A stretch of 7,586 nt of DNA from an uncultured Lysobacteraceae bacterium (GCA_946480705.1 CAMLLF010000170.1:1-7586); one strand, 5' to 3'; shown: positions 1 through 7,520, counted from the first letter of the stretch. Notes: generated by a model from the letters alone, not told the origin. Numbers and translations are program-made.

Positions 1-1119
1 GAAGATCGCCCTGCCGGTCGCCGGGTCGATCACGATCTGCGGCCGCGACGGTTCGAGCCGCTGGCTCTGCGGCCACAGCCGGTATGCGCGGCCCGCAGCG
101 ACACGGCCCGCGCGACCCGCGCGCTGATCCGCCGAGGCTTGCGAGATCGCAACCGTCTGCAGCCGCGTGAATCCGGAATTCGGATCGAAGCGCGGCTCGC
201 GCGCCTGTCCCGTGTCGATGACCGCGCGAATCCCCGGCAAAGTAACGCTCGACTCGGCCACGTTCGTCGCCAGCACGATGCGCCGCATGCCGGCCGCCGC
301 CGGCGAGAGCGCCGCGCGTTGTTCCTGCAGCGACAGCTCGCCATGCAGTGCGAGCACCTGCAGGTTCGTCGCATCGCCGCTCATACCCGACAACAGCGCG
401 CGCGCACGTTCGATTTCACGCTTGCCCGGCAGGAACACGAGCAGGTCGCCGTCGGTCTCGGCCAACGCCTGCTCGGCCACGCGTCGCAGCTGCGGCAGCC
501 AGTCCTCGCTGGCACGCGCCGGCGGATAGCCGACCTCGACCGGATAACTGCGCCCCGCACTCGTGAGCCGCGGCGCATCGAGCCATCGCGCGATGCGCTC
601 GCCGTCGAGCGTCGCCGACATCACCAGCAACCGCAGATCCGGCCGCAAGGTGTTCTGCACATCGAGCGCCAGCGCCGCACCGAGATCGCCGTGCAGATGC
701 CGCTCGTGGAACTCGTCGAACAGGATCGCGCCGACGCCCGGCAGCTCCGGATCGGTCTGCAGCAACCGCGTCAGAATTCCTTCGGTCACGACCTCGATGC
801 GCGTCGCCGCCGACACCTTCGCCTCGAAGCGGATCCGATAACCGACCGTCGCACCGACCTCCTCGCCGCGCTGCCGCGCCATGAATTCCGCCGCCGCGCG
901 CGCCGCGATGCGACGCGGTTCGAGCAGCAGGATCTTGCGGCCTTCGAGCCACGGCGCATCGAGCAACGCCAGCGGCACCTGCGTGGTCTTGCCCGCGCCG
1001 GGCGGCGCTTCGAGCACGGCGCGGCTGCCGGCCGACAACGTGGCCAGCAGCTGGGGGAGGATTTCGTGGATCGGGAAGTCGGCGGGGGTCGGGGCGCTCA
1101 CTGCGATAGCGTAGCGCAT
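1..1119 (-). CDS. hrpB: ATP-dependent helicase HrpB, N-terminal part (3' end off window)
   Basis: DEAH-type RNA/DNA helicase of the HrpB family; the 373 codons in the window cover both RecA-like domains. Visible motifs are Walker A EAPPGAGKTT at residues 37-46, LLLEPRRIAAR at about 64-74 (motif Ia), VTEGILTR at 111-118, the DEFHERHLHGDL box from 135 (DEFH in place of DEAH, usual for HrpB), SATLDG from 168, ATNVAESS at 284-291 and QRAGRAGR at 332-339 (motif VI). HrpB proteins are usually about 820-840 aa, so more than half is missing to the left. The start is the ATG at 1119-1117; an in-frame TGA lies 11 codons upstream, and no strong Shine-Dalgarno is visible. GTG at codon 7 is an alternative start. 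The cellular role of HrpB is poorly defined. The final residues (VIDPATGRAIF) do not resemble the expected helix following RPEI; see findings. The family call is firm. Confidence 0.95.
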   Translation of the reverse strand, partial: MRYAIAVSAPTPADFPIHEILPQLLATLSAGSRAVLEAPPGAGKTTQVPLALLDAPWLEGRKILLLEPRRIAARAAAEFMARQRGEEVGATVGYRIRFEAKVSAATRIEVVTEGILTRLLQTDPELPGVGAILFDEFHERHLHGDLGAALALDVQNTLRPDLRLLVMSATLDGERIARWLDAPRLTSAGRSYPVEVGYPPARASEDWLPQLRRVAEQALAETDGDLLVFLPGKREIERARALLSGMSGDATNLQVLALHGELSLQEQRAALSPAAAGMRRIVLATNVAESSVTLPGIRAVIDTGQAREPRFDPNSGFTRLQTVAISQASADQRAGRAGRVAAGRAYRLWPQSQRLEPSRPQIVIDPATGRAIF

Positions 1120-1463
1120 GCGGCGGACTATCTGACCGCGGAGACTTCAGCGACGACCGTCGATACATGTCAACCCGGCGGATCCTGTGTCAACCGCGCT
1201 ACGCTCGCAGCAGCGCGGCTGACATCGGCTTTCAGCAAACTACTATGATCGTCATTCGCCGGCATCCGGAGTGCCAATCGCACCCGCGCTTCCTTCCATT
1301 GGCAACGCTATATGTGGGAGCGCTCAGTCTTCGCATTCCGATGCGTTCGCAGCTCACGATCTACTGGCGCCAACGCTAACTCCGTGAAGTATCGGCGACG
1401 GACAGCGATCACGAAGCACGCACGTCCGACGCCATTCACTTCTCACTGAAATAGCCGCACCTT
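1120..1463. other. Intergenic stretch without a convincing gene
   Basis: These 344 bases separate hrpB from the gene upstream of it on the same strand. A 70-codon plus-strand frame (1167-1379) has no recognisable protein character and no ribosome binding site. The stretch must hold the 5' leader of hrpB, but I found no promoter with good -35 and -10 boxes at proper spacing. A short element TGTCAACC occurs twice, near 1168 and 1188. A small hairpin CGCAT-TCCG-ATGCG lies near 1334-1347. No tRNA, riboswitch or insertion-sequence end was recognised. Confidence 0.6.
1394..1433 (-). repeat. Imperfect inverted repeat, possible weak terminator
   Basis: GGCGACGGAC (1394-1403) and GTCCGACGCC (1424-1433) pair at 9 of 10 positions around a 20-base spacer. 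It lies about 30 bases past the stop of the small minus-strand gene, where an operon terminator would be expected. On the minus strand no T-run follows the stem, so intrinsic termination is doubtful. It may be chance in GC-rich DNA. Confidence 0.3.
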
Positions 1464-2018
1464 CTAGATGGAAGGCGAGAGCGACAGCGGATCACGTTCG
1501 AAACCAGCGATCAGTTCTTCCCCATACCGCACAGCGCCCTCATCTCCAATGAAATAGATAGTTCCGTCCTGTAATCCGATTCTTTGTCCATTCTTTGCGC
1601 CGTCGAATGTGATGGAGCCGTGCCAATAAAATGCGATAGCGAAAACAATCGTCATTGTTAGCGTCGCCCGATCATCGGAAGCGCCGTGGGAATCACGCTC
1701 GAACAGGAATGTTCGCTGGGATTCCACGTTCCAGCGACAACCGGGCTCGAAAACCAAAGTTTCAAAAATTTGCACTTCGTCGGGTAGCGGCGCAGTCGAA
1801 TTGTCCAGTTGGAGCAGTACCCATGCGCCTTGCGGAAAAGACGCAACCAACCGATAGGCGATCGTGTAGAGATGCGTGACCTCCCGTGACGGAATATGGG
1901 CGACGTGACCAGAAGTGCCGGCGACTGCATCCTCAAGCTCATTCCATTCGCCGATCTTCAGGCTGACCCTAGCAAGCAAGTCGTTGGCCACCGTCGATTC
2001 CAAAGAACGTATTCGCAT
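1464..2018 (-). CDS. Small acidic hypothetical protein, candidate immunity protein for the RHS tip
   Basis: A 184-residue protein that I do not recognise. It is acidic (25 D/E against 14 K/R), has no signal peptide, and has one hydrophobic stretch (about 119-138, TLTMTIVFAIAFYWHGSITF) that reads more like buried beta strands than a membrane helix because His and Trp sit within it. The pattern of short hydrophobic strands (WVLLQL at 66-71, RTFLFER at 102-108, GTIYFIGDE at 152-160) suggests a soluble alpha/beta fold. It starts 3 bases after the RHS stop codon, with GGAAGAGG 8 bases upstream of the ATG, so it is very probably co-transcribed and translationally coupled to the RHS gene. Polymorphic toxins usually carry their immunity gene at exactly this place, and an acidic partner fits the basic toxin module. 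GC is low (58/120 at 1561-1680). The role is inferred from position only; an unrelated cargo gene is possible. Confidence 0.75.
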   Translation of the reverse strand: MRIRSLESTVANDLLARVSLKIGEWNELEDAVAGTSGHVAHIPSREVTHLYTIAYRLVASFPQGAWVLLQLDNSTAPLPDEVQIFETLVFEPGCRWNVESQRTFLFERDSHGASDDRATLTMTIVFAIAFYWHGSITFDGAKNGQRIGLQDGTIYFIGDEGAVRYGEELIAGFERDPLSLSPSI

Positions 2019-2021
2019 CCC

Positions 2022-5000
2022 TCAAACCTCTTCCGGAATCTGCTGTGGATATCTCTGGATATCGTATATCCAGCACGTGAGGCAAATCATCGGAGCGATC
2101 GCCGGCCCCCATGTAGGTGGAACCGGTGGCGGAGTTCGTGGAGCCTGAGGTTGCGGTTGCGGTTGCGGTTGCGGTTGCGGTTGCGGTGGCGGTTGCGCCT
2201 GTTCAGGCGTGATAGGAGTTCCCTTCAAATCAAACCTCAGCCAACCCTTCTGGCCAGGCTGACTGATTTTCCAGTACCCGCCACTTCCTGGGGGGCCACC
2301 CTGGCCCGCGGGAGGAACATACTGGAGCAGCGGCCTTCCGCCAGGTGCCTTTTCACCTAAGAACTGGCCGGGCCTACTTCCGTTCGGATGCGGAACCCAA
2401 GGACCGCCCGGAATTCCACCGGGCGGAGTGGGCACAGTAGACGCAAACTGAATATCCAGAACGTCATAAACACTCTTTGCCTCCATTTGATCATCGCGCG
2501 ATTGCTCCGCGGCCTGCTCCGGCCCGGGACCCCTCGCAACTCCGATTTCACTTGCCCCCTGATTCGAACCGTCAGTACGCTCAACCGCGATTGCACCTTG
2601 TTCGCTGACCGCCATTTGATAGACAAGCTCTTTGCTCTTGCCGTTCTGAACGAAGATCTTCAGACCGCTCTCGCTAAACTGCACTTCAAGTCTAGCTGAG
2701 CTCTTAATCCGAGTTCCCAGATTGGTTTCCTGAACGGTAACCGTGCAGGTTCCGGACTGAACGTGCGTACCACTGGAATTCGATCCACCCATCGTGCAGG
2801 AGATCGGGTTATAGCCCGTTGGATCTACACCCGACAGTGGATTGTTGAGAATGTAGCTGTACGGATTCAGTGCCTGAGAGTTGGCAAGCGACTGCACGAT
2901 CGGATCGACGCCAACGAATCGGCCCAGCTTGTAGTCGTACGCCCGCCCACGCATGTGGATGAGTTCGACGTCGTCCAGATGCACATGCTCGGTGAAGCCG
3001 CGCAGCGTCGACGGCAGGAGCTGCAGCAAACCCCGATCACGATCGCCGAAGTCGCCGTTGCGCGCACGACCGAAGGCGTCATAGCTGCGCTGCTGCTCGA
3101 TCGCGCCGAGCTTGTCGGTCAGTGTAACGACCGAACCGAGGCGATCGCGCAGTACGTACTCGACCGAGTCTGTTCCGCCATCCCGCGAAACGACGACCTT
3201 GCCGAGTTCGTGGCGGTAGCGGGCGCTGCCGCCATTCACAGTTTTCTCGAACCCCTTCTCGCCGAAATACGTGATTCCAGCACTGGTCATTTGCTTGAAC
3301 AGCGTGCCGTCGGGCGTATAGCTGAAATCGTTGTTCACGCCGTTGCGCTGAAGCAGCAGCGGCAGGTTCTGCGCGTCGTACCGCGCGATACCGATCGTGT
3401 TGCCGCCATTGAGATTGCCGTTCGCGTCGTAGGCAAACGTCGCGATTGCGCTGTTGGCGAGCGTTACGCTCGTGACGGCATTCGGGCGCGGTCCCTCGTA
3501 GCGATACGCAGTCTCCAGCGCGGCGCTGTAGTCGGACTTGAATTTCAGATTGCCATTCGCGTGATAGCCGTAGAGAACGTCTTTGGCCGGCACGTTCGGC
3601 AGCGTCTTCGTCGCCCTGGTCAGGCGCTGCAGGTCGTCGTAGTCGTAGGTCTCGACACTGGTTCCGGCCGTCGTCTGGCGCGTCTGGCGAATGAGGTTAC
3701 CAAAGCTGTCGTAACGATACTCGAATCGATCGATCTCCATCGGACCGAGTGACGCAGTCCAGCGCCGCAGACCGACTTCGCCAGTCGCAGCGTAGGTCGT
3801 CGTGCGTTCCTCGATGCCGTTGCCGTAGAGCACCACGGCTTCCGTGCCGCGCGCGTCGCGTTCGAGCACGGTCCAATACGGATTGGGGTCCGATACATTG
3901 CGCGTGGACTTTGGATAGCCGTATTTGTCAAACGTGTTCTCGACGAGCAATCCACTGGGATAGGCGTGCCCCTTGATGCGGCCGTAATTCGCGTCATAGG
4001 CGATGAGATCGAGCCATGAATTTTGCTCGCCGGCAATTGTCGTCGTGATTTCCGACGGCCGTGCTCCGTCGTCGTAGCTGAATCGCCTCGCCCAGATCGG
4101 CGCGGATCCCTCGCTGCGGTCGAGCGTCCACGGCAAGCCGTGCGCGCCTGGTGCATCGTAAGTAAACCGATCGACCGTGTTGGCCTGCCCCATGCTGGCG
4201 GGATACGTCACGGCCTTGGTCAGGACACGGCCAAGGAGGTCGCGTGCAAACATATCGGTCACGACGCCGCGTGCGTCGCGCTGCTCGATCAATTCACCCA
4301 TCGCGTTGTTGCGATAGGTCCACTCGCCCATGTTCGGGTCCAGCGAGCGGGTCTTGTGACCGAGCGCGTTGAAGTCGGCAATCATCAAGCTGCCCGACAC
4401 GTCACGGACGGCCACCGCGTTCCCGGCCGCGTCATACCAATACGTGGTCGTTCCCGCGAGCGCATCGACGGTCTTCGACAGACGCCCGAAGCTGTCATAG
4501 CTGCGGCTCATTTCCACGCAGAGTTCGGTCGACGTGCAGCCTTCGGGCGACGAGCCCGGAGGCGGCGGCGCGACGCCGATCGGGAGTCCGCGAGAGACGA
4601 CATTCGTCGTGCGGCCAATGTACTCATAGGTCGTGTAGCGATCGCCGGTAGTGGGATCGGACTCGTGCAGCGGCTCGTGTTTCGAAAGCATCCGATCAAG
4701 TAGGTCGTACGTGTAGCTGATCCAGTTTGGGCCGGCACCGGCGAAGTACGGCGCGGACTGCCGGGCGACGCGCCCCATCTCGTCGTATTCGACCTGCGTA
4801 TGCATCCACTGTCCGTCGCTGGCGCGCGCACGCGTCGCGACGGGGCGGCCGAGCAGGTCGTGACCGACCGTCGTCGTCGGCGCACCGTCCTGTACGGTCG
4901 TTATTTCGTAGACGACGTTGCCCGACGAGGCCCATCGCGTCGCGAGCTTGCGAGTCGGCTGCAGCTTTCGATTGAGGCGATCGTAGACGTCGGTCGTCGT

Positions 5001-7520
5001 GCCGGCGCCGAATGCGTCGTAGGCGACTATCGTCTTGCGGCCATTGGGGTCGGTCGTCGAGGTGACCTTCCCGTCCGACGCGCGCGTGATCGTCGTGGTC
5101 GTGCCGCCCATCGCGTTGATCGTGTTGGCCGGGAAATAGCCATCGGACGTCGTCTGTACCTGTTCGGAACGAGACCCCGCCATGCCCGCGCCTGTCGAGG
5201 TCACGCTGGACGGGATGCCGTAGTTCGGCGACGGGTAGCCGAACGTTTTGGTCAGTTCCTGATCGGCGATGCCCGGCTGGATGCGTTCCTCAGCGAGCGT
5301 GCGCAGACCGTCATTCCAGCGATAGGTCTTGGTAACCGTCTGTGTGGCGGCAGCCGCGCCCGAAGGCACGCCGTGTCCCGACGCGTACTGAACGGATTGA
5401 GAAATGACGCGCGAGCGCAGCCGGTTCAACCACCACGAGGCGAGGTCGGCCGTTTCATAGTCTGACTGGGTCAGACTGCGGTGCTCGGCAATGAAATAGG
5501 TATCGGCCGGGTGCGTACCATCGCTCGTGATCACGAGTTCCCACAGCAGGTTGCCGTGCGCGTTCCAGCCGGACGCCGCCTCGTTCTCCGACTTGGCGTT
5601 GATGCGGCGAACCGTCGTCAACGCCCCGCCTCGCGCAGCCGGCGAAAAGTCGAACGTTTCGCTCTTATGTTCATCGAGGAACGGCGAGTAAACCGCTCCC
5701 GGAGCCGCTTCGGCACCTCCGTCTCCCGGGCAGCGTTGCAGACGATTCGTGCGACTACAGCGCCAGACGAAGTCGTTCTTTTCGATGACGCGGGCAGGCT
5801 CCATGGCCGCGGCCTCTTCGACCGATGCAATCTGCCCGGCGAGCGGGAAGCGCTGATGGAAGGTCGTCGTCACGCGACGTGCGTGGCCCGGATACGGCGC
5901 CTTGGCCGAATCAAGGTCCTCGGTCGCGATACGCCGGAAGCCCTGGAAACCGCGGCCGCGCGTGTTGTAGATCGCTTCCTGATAGCTGTATCGCGTCGAG
6001 CGGTCGCCGGTATTGCCGCCGATGCCGTTGCTTTGGAACATCGAAGCGACGACGTTCATCGGCGACGCAAAATAGATGTGGCGCTTGTCCACATAGCCCG
6101 TTCCGCTCGTGCGCACCGGCACGGAATACAGCGGAAAGCTCGCATCGGTGCGTCCGGCCTGGCTCGTCAGCGGCAGGTACTGCCACTCGGCCTGGTCGCC
6201 CAGGCCGTTGGTGATGCGCTCGGCAAGATCCGGCAACTTGGGCGGCAGTCCCGCGCGGGCACCGGCGCCGAGGTTCTCGCTGACGAATTGTCCGCTCGAC
6301 GACAACGGTTCACCGTTGGGCAGCTGGGACGGGCCGTAGACGAAGGTCGTTCCGGCAGGCGGGTTCGTACTGCCCGGCGGGAAGGTGAACGTCGTCAGGT
6401 AGTCGCAGAGAGACGACTGGATGTGGCAACCGCCGTAGGTCAGCCCCTGCGACAGGCCATCGCCATAGATATCGTCGATCACCGGCGCCCGACCGTTGAG
6501 CTTCGGCGCCGACAGGACGACACCGGTCGACTTGCGATGCAGACGATAGTTGTCAGGCCCGGTCTCGACGAATTTCAGCGCATCCATCGTGTAGAGGCTG
6601 TTGTCGAAACCCTGGTAGTTGTGCCGGTACATGTCGAAGATCGGGAACGTGCCGAGCAGGTTGTTCACCGAATAGATGTTCGGCTCGCAGTCGCGTCCGC
6701 CACCCGCCGCGCATATCTGCCTGGTCGGATGCCGCGGACAGAACATGACGGGCTCGGTCCCGTCGCCGATCTGCATCAGCCCACGAACGCATTGGCGCGA
6801 TGCGAATCCGCCCGGAACCAGAACGTCTTCACGACCGTCGTTGTCTGCGTCGGCGACGCTGTTGAACGTCGCATGCAGAGGCGGCTCGTAGTCAGGCGAT
6901 CCCGGCGTCGGGCAGTTCGGCAGGCCGCCCGTCTGGCCGTCGAGCGGAACACGCGGTCCGAGGACCGAGCCGCTCTGCCGCGTGCCGCGATTGATGCGCA
7001 GCAGGTTGCCGTAGCAGGTCTGATAGAAGTAGTCCCTGAGTCCGTCGCCGTTGACGTCGACCCACGCGTGTCCGCGCGACGACTGCGGCTCTTCCCAGTG
7101 ACGGAAATCCGGCCCGAGCGTTTCGAAATCAGCCGCAGTCACGCTGTAGCCGCCGTTGCTCGTCAACTGACCGAACAGCACGGCATCCTCAAGACCGTTG
7201 CCGTGCAGGTTGCCGTTGATGAGCATGTCCTGGACGCCATCGCCATCGATGTCAAAGATCGCGCGGAGTTCGGACTGCGATTGCACACCTACCAGAAAGC
7301 ACTGCTGGAACGTCGGCGTCGTGGCAAAGCTGATTGCCGCACCGGATGCGTCCGGCGTCGTGTTGAGGTGAATCAGCAACGACATCGGGCAGTTGGTCTG
7401 GTGAAACCACGCGTCTTCGTTCGGCAATCCGCCGCGCAGGATGACGAGGTCCGCCTTGCCGTCGGCGTTCGGCTTGAGGCTGGGCAACGGGGACGGCTCG
7501 TTCGCCGTCGTGACGCCCAA
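2022..7520 (-). CDS. RHS/YD-repeat protein with TcB-like N-terminal half and polymorphic C-terminal tip (5' end not genuine)
   Basis: The frame gives 1832 residues. In order: VCBS/FG-GAP-like repeats with calcium-binding DxDGDGxxD motifs (D90-D98, D155-D163, D224-D232, plus a truncated one NADGKAD at 18-24); a TcB/SpvB-like middle region (ITNGLGDQAEWQYLPL from 436, then a HARRVTTTFHQRFPLAGQ stretch at roughly 550-570); YD repeats from about 834 (YDAFGAG) through 912 (YDEMGR) to the core; an RHS core with DRLGSVVTLTD from 1459, HMRGRAYD, GRFVGVDP at 1533-1540, NPYSYILNNPLSGVDPTGY ending at 1570; and a 262-residue variable tip. By family knowledge the YD repeats build a cocoon that encloses the C-terminal toxin, and Asp residues near the core end (here D1539 and D1566 are candidates) release it. 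No VgrG, PAAR or TcA partner is in the window. The only start is a TTG at 7520, preceded two codons upstream by an in-frame TGA. Protein-like sequence begins only at about residue 18, so the real N-terminus, including any secretion signal, is missing. Confidence 0.9.
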   Translation of the reverse strand: MGVTTANEPSPLPSLKPNADGKADLVILRGGLPNEDAWFHQTNCPMSLLIHLNTTPDASGAAISFATTPTFQQCFLVGVQSQSELRAIFDIDGDGVQDMLINGNLHGNGLEDAVLFGQLTSNGGYSVTAADFETLGPDFRHWEEPQSSRGHAWVDVNGDGLRDYFYQTCYGNLLRINRGTRQSGSVLGPRVPLDGQTGGLPNCPTPGSPDYEPPLHATFNSVADADNDGREDVLVPGGFASRQCVRGLMQIGDGTEPVMFCPRHPTRQICAAGGGRDCEPNIYSVNNLLGTFPIFDMYRHNYQGFDNSLYTMDALKFVETGPDNYRLHRKSTGVVLSAPKLNGRAPVIDDIYGDGLSQGLTYGGCHIQSSLCDYLTTFTFPPGSTNPPAGTTFVYGPSQLPNGEPLSSSGQFVSENLGAGARAGLPPKLPDLAERITNGLGDQAEWQYLPLTSQAGRTDASFPLYSVPVRTSGTGYVDKRHIYFASPMNVVASMFQSNGIGGNTGDRSTRYSYQEAIYNTRGRGFQGFRRIATEDLDSAKAPYPGHARRVTTTFHQRFPLAGQIASVEEAAAMEPARVIEKNDFVWRCSRTNRLQRCPGDGGAEAAPGAVYSPFLDEHKSETFDFSPAARGGALTTVRRINAKSENEAASGWNAHGNLLWELVITSDGTHPADTYFIAEHRSLTQSDYETADLASWWLNRLRSRVISQSVQYASGHGVPSGAAAATQTVTKTYRWNDGLRTLAEERIQPGIADQELTKTFGYPSPNYGIPSSVTSTGAGMAGSRSEQVQTTSDGYFPANTINAMGGTTTTITRASDGKVTSTTDPNGRKTIVAYDAFGAGTTTDVYDRLNRKLQPTRKLATRWASSGNVVYEITTVQDGAPTTTVGHDLLGRPVATRARASDGQWMHTQVEYDEMGRVARQSAPYFAGAGPNWISYTYDLLDRMLSKHEPLHESDPTTGDRYTTYEYIGRTTNVVSRGLPIGVAPPPPGSSPEGCTSTELCVEMSRSYDSFGRLSKTVDALAGTTTYWYDAAGNAVAVRDVSGSLMIADFNALGHKTRSLDPNMGEWTYRNNAMGELIEQRDARGVVTDMFARDLLGRVLTKAVTYPASMGQANTVDRFTYDAPGAHGLPWTLDRSEGSAPIWARRFSYDDGARPSEITTTIAGEQNSWLDLIAYDANYGRIKGHAYPSGLLVENTFDKYGYPKSTRNVSDPNPYWTVLERDARGTEAVVLYGNGIEERTTTYAATGEVGLRRWTASLGPMEIDRFEYRYDSFGNLIRQTRQTTAGTSVETYDYDDLQRLTRATKTLPNVPAKDVLYGYHANGNLKFKSDYSAALETAYRYEGPRPNAVTSVTLANSAIATFAYDANGNLNGGNTIGIARYDAQNLPLLLQRNGVNNDFSYTPDGTLFKQMTSAGITYFGEKGFEKTVNGGSARYRHELGKVVVSRDGGTDSVEYVLRDRLGSVVTLTDKLGAIEQQRSYDAFGRARNGDFGDRDRGLLQLLPSTLRGFTEHVHLDDVELIHMRGRAYDYKLGRFVGVDPIVQSLANSQALNPYSYILNNPLSGVDPTGYNPISCTMGGSNSSGTHVQSGTCTVTVQETNLGTRIKSSARLEVQFSESGLKIFVQNGKSKELVYQMAVSEQGAIAVERTDGSNQGASEIGVARGPGPEQAAEQSRDDQMEAKSVYDVLDIQFASTVPTPPGGIPGGPWVPHPNGSRPGQFLGEKAPGGRPLLQYVPPAGQGGPPGSGGYWKISQPGQKGWLRFDLKGTPITPEQAQPPPQPQPQPQPQPQPQAPRTPPPVPPTWGPAIAPMICLTCWIYDIQRYPQQIPEEV
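2027..2034 (-). promoter_or_regulatory. Ribosome binding site inside the end of the RHS gene
   Basis: GGAAGAGG on the minus strand lies 8 bases before the ATG of the downstream gene and overlaps codons for the last residues (EEV) of the RHS protein. It supports the chosen start at 2018 and suggests translational coupling, so that the partner is made whenever the toxin is. Confidence 0.65.
2149..2196 (-). repeat. In-frame hexanucleotide tandem repeat (Pro-Gln run)
   Basis: Eight 6-base units: six perfect GGTTGC copies on the plus strand (2149-2184), one GGTGGC variant (2185-2190) and one more GGTTGC (2191-2196). On the coding strand they read CAA CCG, giving a QP dipeptide run interrupted by PPP from about residue 1776 to 1792. 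As each unit is two codons, copy-number change by slippage would lengthen or shorten the protein without a frameshift. Confidence 0.95.
2811..3146 (-). other. RHS core domain coding segment
   Basis: Residues 1459-1570 of the RHS protein. The segment runs from DRLGSVVTLTD through YDAFGRAR, GFTEHVHLDDVELIHMRGR, YDYKLGRFVGVDP and NPYSYILNNPLSGVDPTGY. This matches the family consensus (GxTGHEHLDELGLIHMNGRxYDPxLGRFLxxDP ... NRYSYVLNNPLxxxDPxGY) closely. Just after it, conserved sequence gives way to the variable tip, as is normal in RHS-associated toxins. Confidence 0.9.
7459..7496. repeat. Imperfect inverted repeat at the strand-switch junction
   Basis: CCGTCGGCGTT (7459-7469) and AACGGGGACGG (7486-7496) are reverse complements except for two central mismatches, with a 16-base spacer. 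The left arm encodes NADG on the minus strand and the right arm NGDG on the plus strand, so two related calcium-binding repeat motifs face each other head to head. This is the position at which coding switches strand. Confidence 0.7.

Larger units (their letters stand above)
2025..2810 (-). other. Variable C-terminal tip of the RHS protein, probable toxin region
   Basis: Residues 1571-1832. The first part (1571 to about 1665) contains two cysteines (CTM and CTV contexts) and strand-rich sequence (SARLEVQF, LKIFVQNG, KELVYQMAV). A flexible acidic linker follows, then a Gly/Pro/Trp-rich basic module at 1705-1776 with PWVPHPNG (1707-1714), YWK (1749-1751), W1760, RFD (1762-1764) and TPITPEQAQ (1768-1776). 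Next comes a PQ repeat, and a last 28 residues with a hydrophobic CLTC pair (C1813, C1816). From memory, small toxin-tip modules of the form YWK...W.R(Y/F)D..G.PITP..AHP occur at the ends of other RHS proteins, but I cannot name the family or its activity. GC is about 50% (60/120 at 2581-2700) against 67% in the core, which fits module exchange. Confidence 0.6.

Noticed and set aside
416..1168. Minus-strand open frame of 250 codons overlapping hrpB
   Set aside because: Arg/Ala-rich reading in another frame over the same DNA as the hrpB frame, which carries the Walker A, DEFH and QRAGRAGR motifs.
139..1248. Long plus-strand open frame (369 codons), Arg/Gln-rich
   Set aside because: It is antisense to hrpB, whose helicase motifs are unmistakable. 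The Arg/Gln/His-rich composition is typical of an antisense frame in GC-rich DNA.
1167..1379. 70-codon plus-strand frame in the intergenic stretch
   Set aside because: No ribosome binding site, no family resemblance, low complexity of evidence; treated as chance.
1310..1390. Possible attC-like or REP-like element (TGTGGGAGCG and CCAACGCTAAC)
   Set aside because: The core-site consensus RYYYAAC/GTTRRRY is not met on either strand and no long dyad follows TGTGGGAGCG.
2149..2196. CRISPR or regulatory iteron array
   Set aside because: Units are 6 bases, contiguous and in frame with the coding sequence; it is a coding microsatellite.
2763..3752. Plus-strand open frame of 329 codons, and a similar one at 4023-4703
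   Set aside because: Both lie opposite the RHS YD-repeat and core coding sequence. No motif or ribosome binding site; they arise from codon bias of the RHS strand.
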